Shown here: one piece after another, positions 18,985-27,085 of the stretch
Position numbering within the stretch: the stretch's first letter is position 1
Layout: every line of letters starts with the position of its first letter
Source of the DNA: Gammaproteobacteria bacterium
GTDB lineage: Bacteria; Pseudomonadota; Gammaproteobacteria; Chromatiales; Chromatiaceae
Assembly: GCA_009929855.1 (NCBI GenBank)
Contig: RZZN01000029.1
Location: forward strand, 1-50,224
Direction of reading: 5' to 3'
Length of the DNA: 50,224 bases
Notes under the pieces: model-generated
The model's input: only the letters and a program-made list of their open reading frames with translations
Databases searched by the model: none
What the model was told of the DNA's origin: nothing
Translations under genes and position numbers: made by a program

Positions 18985-20379
18985 TCAGATCGGAAAGCCA
19001 CCGCCCCCCGGAGGGAATCCCCCAGGCGGGAACCCACCCGGTAGGCGTCCCTGCATGGAGCGCATCATCTTGGCCATGCCACCGCCTTTCATCTTCTTCA
19101 GCACCCTCTGCATCTGGGTGAACTGCTTGAGCAGACGATTGACATCCTGGACCTGAGTCCCGGATCCAGCCGCGATGCGACGTTTGCGCGCCCCCTTGAT
19201 CACGGCCGGGAAACGGCGCTCCTGCGGGGTCATCGAGTTGATGATGGCGATCAGCTTGCCGAGCTCCTTGTCGCTCGCCTTGTCCTTGATGTGATCCGGG
19301 ATCTGACTCATGCCGGGGAGCTTTTCCATCAGGCTCATCATGCCCCCCATCTTGTTCATCTGGTCGAGCTGCTCCTTGAAGTCCACCAGATCGAACTCCT
19401 TGCCTTTGTGGAGCTTCTTGACCAGTTTCTCGGCCTTGTCCCGGTCCACCTTGGCCTGGACCTCCTCGACCAAGGACACCACATCGCCCATGCCCAGGAT
19501 GCGCGAGGCCACGCGATCGGGATAGAAGGGCTCGAGCGCGGTCGTCCGCTCGCCGGTGCCGAGAAACTTGATCGGCTTGCCGGTGATCTGGCGAATCGAG
19601 AGCGCCGCCCCACCCCGCGCGTCACCGTCGGTCTTGGTCAGGACCACACCGGTCAAGGGCAAGGCCTCGTCGAAGGCCTTGGCGGTGTTGGCCGCATCCT
19701 GACCCGTCATGGAATCCACCACGAACAGTGTCTCGACCGGTTTGATGGCGGCATGCACCTGCTTGATCTCGTCCATCATCGCCGCGTCGACATGCAGACG
19801 GCCGGCGGTATCGACGATCAAGACATCCTTGAAGTGTCGCCGCGCAAGGTCGAGCGCACGCTTGGCGATCTCCACCGGCGATTGATCGGTTTGACTCGGA
19901 CAGACCTCGGCACCGACCTCGTCGGCAACGGTGCGCAGTTGCTCGATGGCCGCTGGACGGTAGACATCACAACTGACGACCATCACCGACTTGCCTTGCT
20001 TTTCCTGGAGCCAACGCGCCAGCTTGGCCACGCTGGTGGTCTTGCCCGAGCCTTGCAGTCCGGCCATCAGGACCACCGCGGGGGGCTGGGCCGTCAGATC
20101 GAGCTGCTCGTTGGCCTCACCCATGAGCTTGATCAACTCGTCGTTGACGATCTTGATCATGACCTGACCGGGTGTGAGACTCTTGGTCACGGTTTCGCCG
20201 AGTGCCCGCTCACGCACCTCCTCGACGAATCGGCGCACGACCGGCAGCGCGACATCGGCCTCCAGCAGCGCCATACGGACCTGGCGCATCGTCTCCTTGA
20301 TGTTGTCCTCGGTCAGCCGGCCCTGGCCACGCAAGTTGTTCAGCACACTGCCGAATCGATCCTGGAGATTGTCGAACAT
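18985..20379 (-). CDS. ffh: Signal recognition particle GTPase Ffh
   Basis: A 464-residue protein component of the signal recognition particle, which targets nascent membrane proteins to FtsY and SecYEG. The N domain occupies residues 1-~95. The G domain has the P-loop GLQGSGKTT (107-115), then DTAGRLHVDAAMMDEI and TKTDGDARGGAALS. The methionine-rich M domain follows (MNKMGGMMSLMEKLPGM; RRIAAGSGTQVQDVNRLLKQF). The C-terminus is a Gly/Pro-Phe repeat (GGFPPGGFPPGGGG). The start is ATG 20379 with GAGG 8 nt upstream. The gene is divergent from ypjD, a common arrangement in gammaproteobacteria. Confidence 0.97.
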   Translation of the reverse strand: MFDNLQDRFGSVLNNLRGQGRLTEDNIKETMRQVRMALLEADVALPVVRRFVEEVRERALGETVTKSLTPGQVMIKIVNDELIKLMGEANEQLDLTAQPPAVVLMAGLQGSGKTTSVAKLARWLQEKQGKSVMVVSCDVYRPAAIEQLRTVADEVGAEVCPSQTDQSPVEIAKRALDLARRHFKDVLIVDTAGRLHVDAAMMDEIKQVHAAIKPVETLFVVDSMTGQDAANTAKAFDEALPLTGVVLTKTDGDARGGAALSIRQITGKPIKFLGTGERTTALEPFYPDRVASRILGMGDVVSLVEEVQAKVDRDKAEKLVKKLHKGKEFDLVDFKEQLDQMNKMGGMMSLMEKLPGMSQIPDHIKDKASDKELGKLIAIINSMTPQERRFPAVIKGARKRRIAAGSGTQVQDVNRLLKQFTQMQRVLKKMKGGGMAKMMRSMQGRLPGGFPPGGFPPGGGGFPI

Positions 20380-20476
20380 CAGCTTAGCCTCACGCCCCGC
20401 CGGACAGCTCGGCCCGGTGTCAGAATGTGCCCTGAATAAAGCCGGCACGCGCCCGGCTCAGCACTAAAGTTATGAG

Positions 20477-20508
20477 TATAATGCCTGCCACCGGCAGGCG
20501 GTATTATG
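20477..20508. promoter_or_regulatory. Dyad with -10-like boxes between ffh and ypjD
   Basis: TATAAT (20477-20482, plus strand) and CATAAT (minus strand, 20503-20508) flank a perfect 7-bp palindrome, GCCTGCC-acc-GGCAGGC (20483-20499). This could be a pair of divergent -10 boxes around a protein-binding site. No convincing -35 is seen on either strand, so the assignment is tentative. Confidence 0.35.
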
Positions 20509-20593
20509 ATGACGCGTCGCTTGGCACCGCCCGATTGCGCCAAACCGTTTGTGACACCCTCAGGCTTCACATTAGCGCGAGCCCGCTCCGCCC

Positions 20594-21412
20594 ATGACAC
20601 ACGTCCTTCTCGCCATCCTTGCCATCCTTTGCTACTCGGCCGCCGCCGTGCTGATCGGCTTGCGTCTGTTCCGCAGGGACGGCGGCTCCCCGCCGCCACG
20701 TCCGCTGATGCTCGGCTTGATCCTCGTCGGTCTACTCCTGCACAGCTGGCTGCTCTGGGACAGCATCTTCAGTCACGCGGGGCTCAACCTGGGCTTCTAC
20801 AACGCCTTGGCGCTCACCTCCTGGACGATCATTGCCTTACTGCTGGTCTCGAGCCTGACCAAGCCGGTCGAGAACCTCGGCCTGGTGCTTCTCCCCGCCG
20901 CGGCCCTCAGCCTCCTCCTGGAAGCCATCTTCGCCGACGTCGGCTTCATGCGCCCGAGCGCGGACTGGTCGTTGAAGATCCATGTCCTGCTCTCGATGCT
21001 CGCTTACAGCCTACTGACCTTGGCCGCGGTGCAGGCCGTGCTCCTGGCGGTCCAGGACCACCATCTGCGTGGTCGTCAACCGGGCGGCTTCGTGCGCACG
21101 CTGCCCCCGCTGCAGACCATGGAGAGCCTGCTCTTCGAGATGATCACCGCCGGCTTCGTGCTACTCACGCTCGCGCTCGCGAGCGGCTTTGCCTTCCTCG
21201 AGGACATGCTCGCGCAGCATCTCGTCCACAAAACCGTGCTTTCAGTGCTGGCATGGCTGATGTTCGGCGGGCTCTTGATCGGACGCTTCCGCAGCGGCTG
21301 GCGGGGGCGCACCGCGATTGTCTGGACCCTGGGCGGCTTCGCCGTGCTGATCCTGGCCTATTTCGGCAGCAAGGCCGTGCTGGAGCTGATCCTGAACCGA
21401 GCGGCCAGCTGA
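20594..21412 (+). CDS. ypjD: YpjD-like inner membrane protein of the cytochrome c assembly (CcsA) family
   Basis: A 272-residue integral membrane protein with about eight hydrophobic segments, beginning MTHVLLAILAILCYSAAAVLIGLRL. It has a CcsA/HemX-type C-terminal region (SLKIHVLLSMLAYSLLTLAAVQAVLLAVQD; LLIGRFRSGWRGRTAIVWTLGGF) but lacks the tryptophan-rich WWD haem-handling motif of the true cytochrome c synthases. The role of YpjD is not established. It lies divergently next to ffh, as in Escherichia coli. There is no clear Shine-Dalgarno sequence before ATG 20594. Confidence 0.9.
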   Translation: MTHVLLAILAILCYSAAAVLIGLRLFRRDGGSPPPRPLMLGLILVGLLLHSWLLWDSIFSHAGLNLGFYNALALTSWTIIALLLVSSLTKPVENLGLVLLPAAALSLLLEAIFADVGFMRPSADWSLKIHVLLSMLAYSLLTLAAVQAVLLAVQDHHLRGRQPGGFVRTLPPLQTMESLLFEMITAGFVLLTLALASGFAFLEDMLAQHLVHKTVLSVLAWLMFGGLLIGRFRSGWRGRTAIVWTLGGFAVLILAYFGSKAVLELILNRAAS

Positions 21413-21498
21413 GCACGCCATTGCGTACACGAACGTGTGGGTTGCGACCATCTGGGGACGAGCGGATCGCGAAAATCGCGTCAACTGGCTCGCGGGAC

Positions 21499-21527
21499 TT
21501 GTCTCGCGTGCCCAAACGATGCAGAAT
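21499..21527 (+). promoter_or_regulatory. Candidate promoter of tRNA-Ala
   Basis: TTGTCT (21499-21504) and CAGAAT (21522-21527) are separated by 17 nt. Transcription would start near 21534 and include the inverted repeat at 21553-21587 before the tRNA. Confidence 0.45.
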
Positions 21528-21552
21528 GTTCGTCTTGCAGGGAGCAGTCGAA

Positions 21553-21587
21553 GAACAACACACATGCCGAGTCGGAGTGTGTTGTTC
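21553..21587 (+). repeat. Perfect 11-bp inverted repeat just upstream of tRNA-Ala
   Basis: GAACAACACAC (21553-21563) and GTGTGTTGTTC (21577-21587) are exact reverse complements around a 13-nt centre that contains a second small dyad (CCGA-G-TCGG). The element ends 12 nt before the mature tRNA and, if transcribed, would fold in the tRNA leader. Its arms are less GC-rich than the surrounding sequence. Confidence 0.7.
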
Positions 21588-21599
21588 ATCGAAATACTT

Positions 21600-21675
21600 G
21601 GGGCCGTAGCTCAGCTGGGAGAGCGATGCGTTCGCAATGCATAGGTCAGGGGTTCGATCCCCCTCGGCTCCACCA
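21600..21675 (+). tRNA. tRNA-Ala (anticodon CGC)
   Basis: Acceptor GGGGCCG pairs with CGGCTCC (one G-U), the D arm is GCTCAGCTGGGAGAGC, the anticodon stem ATGCG/TGCAT holds the loop TTCGCAA with anticodon CGC (reads GCG), the T arm is AGGGGTTCGATCCCCCT, the discriminator is A, and CCA is encoded (21673-21675). A full intrinsic terminator follows. Confidence 0.95.
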
Positions 21676-21683
21676 TACAGATC

Positions 21684-21713
21684 AAAGCCAGGCTAACTGC
21701 CTGGCTTTTTTTT
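21684..21713 (+). terminator. Rho-independent terminator of tRNA-Ala
   Basis: AAAGCCAGGC (21684-21693) and GCCTGGCTTT (21699-21708) form a 10-bp stem with a 5-nt loop. The T-run continues to 21713, eight T in all. This is the only textbook intrinsic terminator that I recognise in the window. Confidence 0.93.
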
Positions 21714-21821
21714 GCCCGCATGCCGAGCAGTCCAGCCGAGCACCCTTCAACCGCGCATACCGTCGCCCGATGGCGGCCCGAAGACCGACTTTGCACAGTG
21801 GTCGTGCTCGGAAGGCACGCA

Positions 21822-21850
21822 TTGTCAAAACACCGTTCTCGGCCTATAAG
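21822..21850 (+). promoter_or_regulatory. Sigma-70-type promoter of the SurE-like gene
   Basis: TTGTCA (21822-21827) and TATAAG (21845-21850) are separated by 17 nt. The predicted start lies about 53 nt before the ATG at 21910. Confidence 0.65.
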
Positions 21851-21909
21851 AATGAGCATGCAATTGGTCCGGCAACCGACACCCTCGTACCCAATCCGGA
21901 GAAACCACC

Positions 21910-22875
21910 ATGCGCCTTGCCTATACCGCCCCCCTGCTGTTCGCACTGGCCTCCCCTACCCTGGCCCTGAACATCGTCCTGACCAACGACGACGGCTTCG
22001 AGACCCACAACATCCAAGCCCTGCACCGGGCACTGGTGGCGGCCGGCCATGACGTGATCCTGTCTGCACCCTATGCCGGGCAGAGCGGCACCAGTGCTCA
22101 GGTCGCCTTCCTGCAGCCCATCCCCCCCACCCGCACGCCATCCGCCGGCGGCCTGTTGCCAGCCGGCTCTCCGGGCGTGGGCGAGACCGGGATCGCGCCC
22201 CAACAATACTACGTGGACGGCTCCCCCACCGCCTCCCTACTCTACGGCATCGACGTGAAGGCATTGGAGATCTGGGGTCACAAGCCCGACCTGGTGATCT
22301 CAGGTCCCAACGAGGGCAACAACCTGGGCATCATCACCCCTCACTCGGGCACCCTGGGCGCCGCCGTCACGGCACTGAACAAGGAGATCCCAGCCATTGC
22401 GGTGAGCGCCGAGGGGAGCAGCGCGGACGACGCTGAGATCGTCGCCGCGCTGGTGGTGAAGCTGGTGAGCGCCATCGACCATCGGGGCCGGGTGGCCCTG
22501 CCCGCCGGCATCGGCCTGAACCTGAACACCCCGGCCATCGACGCGGTCAACAGCTCGGCCGAGGACTTCTCATTCAAGCTGACACGCATCGGCGAATCGG
22601 CCAACTTTGGCCTGCAGTTCTTCGTCAACATAGGCGACAGCCCCATCGCCCAGGGCTACGGCATCCCCGCCGATATCGGCCTGCCGGGCGTTTCACTGGT
22701 CATCCCGCCATCGGTCGCCGGCTACCCGATCGACCCGTCGCCACTGAGCGAGACCAATGCCCTAGAGCCACTGGTGGTGACTGTGAGTCCCATCCAGGGC
22801 ACCTATGCCGCGGACCGGATGAGCGAGATCATGGTGCGCTTCCCACTGCTGCCACTGTTGAACAGCCAGCGTTGA
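21910..22875 (+). CDS. Secreted SurE-like 5'/3'-nucleotidase
   Basis: A 321-residue protein whose first ~20 residues are a short signal peptide (MRLAYTAPLLFALASPTLAL). The mature part begins directly with the SurE core: NIVLTNDDGFETHNI (metal-binding Asp27-Asp28), then AGHDVILSAPYAGQSG, SGPNEGNNLGIITPHSGTLGAA and EIPAIAVS. SurE proteins hydrolyse nucleoside monophosphates and are normally cytosolic and about 250 residues, so this exported, longer form with an inserted Pro/Gly-rich loop (PTRTPSAGGLLPAGSPG) is a distinct subfamily. The start is supported by GGAG about 8 nt upstream and a good promoter. Its codon choice (many CTG and GTG) differs a little from neighbours, so transfer is possible. 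The substrate is unknown. Confidence 0.88.
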   Translation: MRLAYTAPLLFALASPTLALNIVLTNDDGFETHNIQALHRALVAAGHDVILSAPYAGQSGTSAQVAFLQPIPPTRTPSAGGLLPAGSPGVGETGIAPQQYYVDGSPTASLLYGIDVKALEIWGHKPDLVISGPNEGNNLGIITPHSGTLGAAVTALNKEIPAIAVSAEGSSADDAEIVAALVVKLVSAIDHRGRVALPAGIGLNLNTPAIDAVNSSAEDFSFKLTRIGESANFGLQFFVNIGDSPIAQGYGIPADIGLPGVSLVIPPSVAGYPIDPSPLSETNALEPLVVTVSPIQGTYAADRMSEIMVRFPLLPLLNSQR

Positions 22876-22933
22876 TTGAAAGTGGCCAGATCCCTTAGTC
22901 CGTCATCCGGCCATCTTGGTCTGATGACCTGAC

Positions 22934-23851
22934 TCACAGACGAGTATCAGGGCCAAAGCGCTGGATCCAGTGCTCGGCGATCTCGCGTCGGCGACAGATC
23001 CAGACGCCGTCTCGGCTCGCGGCATGGTCCAGGAATCGCGCGACCGCGACGGCTCGGGCGGGATGGCCGCTGATGCGCGAGTGCAGCCCGAGATTCATGA
23101 TGGCGGGGCGACTTTCGCCCTCGGCCCAGAGCAGATCGAAGGCGTCGCGCAACAGGGTGAAGAAATCCGCCGCCGTGGCGCAGCCGGGGGCGACGAGATA
23201 GCGGATGTCGTTGGTGATCAGACTGTAGGGGATGACCAGGTGCGCGCGTCCCGGCTCGCTCAACCAGTAGGGCCGCTCGTCGTCGTAGGCATCGGAGTCG
23301 TAGAGAAAGCCGCCATGCTCGACCAGGAGTCGGCGCGTGTTGAGGCTGACTCGCCCGGTGTACCAGCCGACCGGGAACTGACCGGTCGTATCGGCGATGA
23401 TCCGGCAGGTCCGCGCGATGTGCGCGCGCTCGGTCGCTTCATCGATCTCGCGATAATCGATCCAGCGATAGCCGTGGCCGGCAACCTCGTGACCGAGCTC
23501 GGCGAGCGCGGCACCGGCCTCGGGATCGAGCTCCAGGGCGCGCCCGGCGGCGAAGGCGGTGAGCGGCAGACCGCGGTCCTCGAAGAGCCGCAGGAGGCGC
23601 CAGAAACCGACGCGCGAGCCATAGTGGTGCAGACTCTCGGCGCTGTAGTGACGCTGCCCGAGCCGTCGCTGCATGCCGGCCAGCTCGGGCAGGTAATCCT
23701 CCGAGCCATCATCGCCATTGAGAATGGTCCGCTCGGCGCCCTCCTCCACATTGAGGACGCATTGGAGCACCAGTCGTGCCCCGCCCGGCCATTGCGGATC
23801 GGGTGGATCGCGGCCGTAGCCGCGCAGGTCTCGCGGGTGCCAGGCGTCCAT
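22934..23851 (-). CDS. PuuE-like polysaccharide deacetylase family protein (possible allantoinase)
   Basis: A 305-residue NodB-fold protein of the PuuE group. Diagnostic text: VLQCVLNVEEGAERTILNGDDGSEDYL as the modified first metal motif region, YGSRVGFWRLLRLFEDRGLPLTAFA, GHEVAGHGYRWIDYREI, GWYTGRVSLNTRRLL and GFLYDSDAYDDERPYWL. In Pseudomonas, PuuE is a metal-independent allantoinase of urate degradation. No other urate gene is nearby, so the substrate here is open. The stop codon of the upstream GNAT gene (23854-23856) lies just before the ATG at 23851, so the pair is translationally coupled. A TTG at 23857 is an alternative start. Confidence 0.85.
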   Translation of the reverse strand: MDAWHPRDLRGYGRDPPDPQWPGGARLVLQCVLNVEEGAERTILNGDDGSEDYLPELAGMQRRLGQRHYSAESLHHYGSRVGFWRLLRLFEDRGLPLTAFAAGRALELDPEAGAALAELGHEVAGHGYRWIDYREIDEATERAHIARTCRIIADTTGQFPVGWYTGRVSLNTRRLLVEHGGFLYDSDAYDDERPYWLSEPGRAHLVIPYSLITNDIRYLVAPGCATAADFFTLLRDAFDLLWAEGESRPAIMNLGLHSRISGHPARAVAVARFLDHAASRDGVWICRRREIAEHWIQRFGPDTRL

Positions 23852-23853
23852 CC

Positions 23854-24711
23854 TCAACCCAGCTCGAAGGTGGTGACCCCGAAGATCTCCTGGTCGGGTA
23901 GACGCGGCGGTGGTCCATAGTACATCCGGGCGCAGCCGAAGACCTCGCGCAACCCATGCCGCGCGGCGAGTGCTAGGGCCTCGGGATGGTTCTCCGGAAC
24001 GTCGAGAAAGAAGGCTTCACCGCGGGCGTGGTCGGCCAGTCCGCGCAAGAGACTGTCGGCGATCTCGGCATCGGCGGCGAACAGTGGGCCGATCTTGTAG
24101 CCTTGCTGGCAGGGGCGGATGACACCATAGCCCTGGAGCCGGCCAGCGCGCAGCGCACCGAGCGCACGACCGCCGGGTTGGGCGATCCAGGCCCGCAGGA
24201 AGGCATCGCGTGGCGCCGGAAAGTGCGCGGCATCATAAGCCGCGAGCTCCGCGAAGGGCACCTCGGCAAGATCGACCAGACCGGTGTCGAGGGCTGCCGC
24301 AACCCCGACCCCCGCGAAGCGCAGCTCACGGTGACTGAGCACGAAGCCGCCGCGGACATAGAAGTCCTGCATGGTGAAGACGCCATCCATGCCGATCATG
24401 GCCGGCGCCCGCAGTCGGGCGATGAGACGGTCGCGACGGGCATACCAAAGCTGATGGCCCAGCCCCTGGCTGCGATACTCGGGACGGACGATGAAGAAGC
24501 CCATGAATCCGAAGACGTCCCCATAGGCGACGATGGAGCCGCCGCCGATCAGCTCGCCCTGCAGCTCGGCGGCGATGAAGCCAGCGGGGTCGGTGTCCCA
24601 GAAGATGCGCGCGTCGTTGAGACCAGGGTTCCAACCCTCGGCGGCGGCCCAGTCGACCAGGGTCTCGAGCTCGCGGCAGGTCATGGGACGAATGGTCAGG
24701 GCGGCAGCCAT
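23854..24711 (-). CDS. GNAT family N-acetyltransferase, two-domain
   Basis: A 285-residue cytosolic acetyltransferase. The N-terminal GNAT domain contains FMGFFIVRPEYRSQGLGHQLW, with the acetyl-CoA loop RSQGLG, and IGMDGVFTMQDFYVRGGF. The C-terminal half (from ~residue 150) is a second domain, with RALGALRAGRLQGYGVIRP, YKIGPLFA and the DVPENHPEALALA stretch found in the Acetyltransf_18-type C-terminal region. The acceptor is unknown. ATG 24711 is chosen: GGAG lies 7 nt upstream, while the ATG two codons earlier is 1 nt from it. It is coupled to the downstream PuuE-like gene. Confidence 0.85.
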   Translation of the reverse strand: MAAALTIRPMTCRELETLVDWAAAEGWNPGLNDARIFWDTDPAGFIAAELQGELIGGGSIVAYGDVFGFMGFFIVRPEYRSQGLGHQLWYARRDRLIARLRAPAMIGMDGVFTMQDFYVRGGFVLSHRELRFAGVGVAAALDTGLVDLAEVPFAELAAYDAAHFPAPRDAFLRAWIAQPGGRALGALRAGRLQGYGVIRPCQQGYKIGPLFAADAEIADSLLRGLADHARGEAFFLDVPENHPEALALAARHGLREVFGCARMYYGPPPRLPDQEIFGVTTFELG

Positions 24712-25117
24712 GGGCATGCTCCAAACGTGATGGTGAGTCAGTCCGTACGTGGAGTCTCGCAAACAAGGATAGTCGCTCACGGGCACTGCTCATAGGGCTC
24801 ATGATGCTCATCCTTGATCCGCGCGCCGATGCAAAGTGCGCGTACCCAGATCCTAATGCCCGGCGGCGAGGTTGAGCGGGTTGTCGTGCGCGGCCTTGGA
24901 CTCGACGCTGATGAGACCTTGGCTGAGGCTCACCGAGGAGATGTCACGTCCCGGTCATGCCACTCGACCGAGCGGCCGTTGAGATGAGGCAGCGGATGAG
25001 AGCCGAGCCGCGTATCGCCCCATCATGGTCTACACTCGCTTGGAAGTCTCGCCTGTTCCAGCGACGTGCGTGCATCGCTGAATGGTACCGTTTCCGAACC
25101 CCAAGGGCTGCCTCGCG
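24712..25117. other. Intergenic region between the GNAT gene and the chemoreceptor gene
   Basis: This region of about 400 nt has no gene that I can support. It should contain divergent promoters for the acetyltransferase gene and the chemosensory cluster; none matches a consensus well. A short minus-strand open stretch (about 24853-24948, ending in a TAG) has host-like codon use but no start codon. It may be a gene remnant or chance. Confidence 0.5.
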
Positions 25118-27073
25118 ATGTTCAAGCAAATCCGTCTCTGGGCCAACATCCTACTCATCATCGGCACCGCGATCGTCATCGCCATCACCACGCTCACTCT
25201 GGTCAGCCTCGATAACCTGAGAACACTGAGCCAGACCGCCGAGCAAGCCGAGCTCCGCCAATACGCGACCATGATCCAGAGCCAGATCAAGGACGAGGTG
25301 CGCCTGGCCGAGGCACTGAGCACACTGGTGGCGAACATCCCGGAGGTCCAGGCCCGTTTCGCGGCGGGTGATCGCGCCTGGCTCGCGGCCCAGCTCCACG
25401 CCGGCTACCAGATCCTCGAGCGCGACTTCGGCGCGGCGCAATTCCAGTTCCATACCCCACCGGCCACCTCGTTCCTGAGGCTGCACATGCTCGATAAATT
25501 CGGTGACGACCTCTCGAGCTTCCGTCACTCGGTGGTCGATACCAATAAGAAGCAGGTCGCTCACCGCGGACTCGAGGTCGGTGTCGGCGGCTTGGGCGCG
25601 CGCGGGGTGGTCCCCGTCATGGAGGGAGACCGACACCTGGGCTCGGTCGAATTCGGCATCTCTTTCGGGCAATCATTCTTCGACGATTTCAAACGCGACC
25701 ATCAGGTCGACTTGGCGCTCTACCTCGTCCGCGACGCGGAGATCGAGACCTTCGCGAGCACCTATGGCGAGCACGCCTTCCTCGATCAAGAGACACTGCG
25801 TGCCATTTTCGCGGGCGCAACCCAATTCGTCGAGCTGGAGCACGACGGCACCCCGATCGCCGTACTGGGGCAGGCGATTCGCGACTATTCGGGCACCCCC
25901 TTCGGGGTCATCGAGATCGTGATGGACCGCGGTCACTATGCCGCGACGCTCACCAAGACCAGACTGGAAGCCGCGCTCGTCGGTGTGCTCGTCGCCCTGT
26001 TCAGCATCGGCATCGCACTCTTCACCGCACACGCCATCACCCGCAGGATCCGCCAGCTCGGCGCCGGCATCGAGCGCATCGCGCAGGGTGATCTGAGCGG
26101 CACGCTGATCGTCGAGGGTCGCGACGAGATCGCCGACCTCTCTCGCTTGGCCGAAACCATGCGCTGTCATCTCGGCACACTGGTGGCGGGCGTCGAGGTG
26201 AACGCCAACTCGGTCCATGCCGCCTCGCGCGAGATCTCGCAGGCGGTCGATGGCCAGGCCGCGACCTCCAGCGAGATGTCCGCCTCGGTCGCCGAGATCA
26301 CCTCGACCGTCGAGGAACTCTCCGCCTCCTCGAGCCAGATCGCCGAATACTCCGAGTCCGTGGTCGCCATCGCTGGCCGCACCTACGAGGATAGCCTGCG
26401 CGGCTCCGAGGCGATGCAGCAGCTGGTCGAGAAGATGGAGCGCATTGGCGAGGACAATCAGGCCGCACTCGACGAGATCCTCGCGCTCGGCACCCGCTCG
26501 AAGGAGATCTCCAAGATCATGGAGATCATCGACACGGTGGCCGACCAGACGCGGTTGATCGCCTTCAACGCGGCGCTCGAGGCCGCCTCCGCGGGCGAGA
26601 GCGGCAAGCGCTTCGGCGTGGTCGCCGCCGAGATCCGTCGACTCGCCGACTCGGTGAGCGAGTCGACCGAGGAGATCACTGGCAAGGTCGCCGAGATCCA
26701 AGAATCGATCAATCGTCTGGTCATCAGCTCGGAGAAGGGTGCCAGCGGCATCCAGCACGGGATCGCGGACACGGCCAAGGCTGCCAAGATGCTGTTGAGC
26801 TTGGTCGAGGCGGCGAACGAGAGCTCGAGCTCGGCGCAACAGATCAGCCTCTCGACCCAGCAGCAGCGCACCGCGAGCACGCAGGTCGTGGTTGCGCTGC
26901 GCGAGATCGTGACCGCCAGCTCGGAGACGGCGCAGGCCGTGCGTCAGATTGCGCAGGTCGCGAGCGACATGAGTCGACTCTCGTCCGATCTCAAGGCGCG
27001 TATGGATCGGTTCGTGCTCGCCGATGACTTACCAGACCCCGCCCCCGATCCGACCGCCATGAGTCACGGCTGA
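25118..27073 (+). CDS. Methyl-accepting chemotaxis protein (Wsp-like cluster receptor)
   Basis: A 651-residue transmembrane receptor. TM1 covers about residues 9-31. A periplasmic sensor of about 250 residues with Cache-like text (HMLDKFGDDLSSFRHSVVDTN; GDRHLGSVEFGISFG) follows. TM2 is at about 285-307, then HAMP (RRIRQLGAGIERIAQGDLSG) and the cytoplasmic signalling domain. The hairpin tip reads DTVADQTRLIAFNAALEAASAG, with GKRFGVVAAEIRRLADSV next, as in receptors of WspA-like pathways. The ligand is unknown. Start 25118 (MFKQIRLWAN) puts a few charged residues before TM1 and has AAGGG upstream; ATG 25082 is a weaker alternative. It is the first gene of a cluster that runs to 35259. Confidence 0.92.
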   Translation: MFKQIRLWANILLIIGTAIVIAITTLTLVSLDNLRTLSQTAEQAELRQYATMIQSQIKDEVRLAEALSTLVANIPEVQARFAAGDRAWLAAQLHAGYQILERDFGAAQFQFHTPPATSFLRLHMLDKFGDDLSSFRHSVVDTNKKQVAHRGLEVGVGGLGARGVVPVMEGDRHLGSVEFGISFGQSFFDDFKRDHQVDLALYLVRDAEIETFASTYGEHAFLDQETLRAIFAGATQFVELEHDGTPIAVLGQAIRDYSGTPFGVIEIVMDRGHYAATLTKTRLEAALVGVLVALFSIGIALFTAHAITRRIRQLGAGIERIAQGDLSGTLIVEGRDEIADLSRLAETMRCHLGTLVAGVEVNANSVHAASREISQAVDGQAATSSEMSASVAEITSTVEELSASSSQIAEYSESVVAIAGRTYEDSLRGSEAMQQLVEKMERIGEDNQAALDEILALGTRSKEISKIMEIIDTVADQTRLIAFNAALEAASAGESGKRFGVVAAEIRRLADSVSESTEEITGKVAEIQESINRLVISSEKGASGIQHGIADTAKAAKMLLSLVEAANESSSSAQQISLSTQQQRTASTQVVVALREIVTASSETAQAVRQIAQVASDMSRLSSDLKARMDRFVLADDLPDPAPDPTAMSHG

Positions 27074-27085
27074 CCGAGGCTCGCC

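Noticed and set aside
18899-19156. Short plus-strand frame starting ATGA at the folK stop codon
   Set aside because: It lies mostly antisense to the 3' end of ffh and its Gly/Pro-rich part is the mirror of the Ffh tail; no independent support.
24853-24948. Open minus-strand stretch of about 32 codons ending in TAG
   Set aside because: Reads smoothly but has no start codon and I cannot match it to a family; too short to call a pseudogene.
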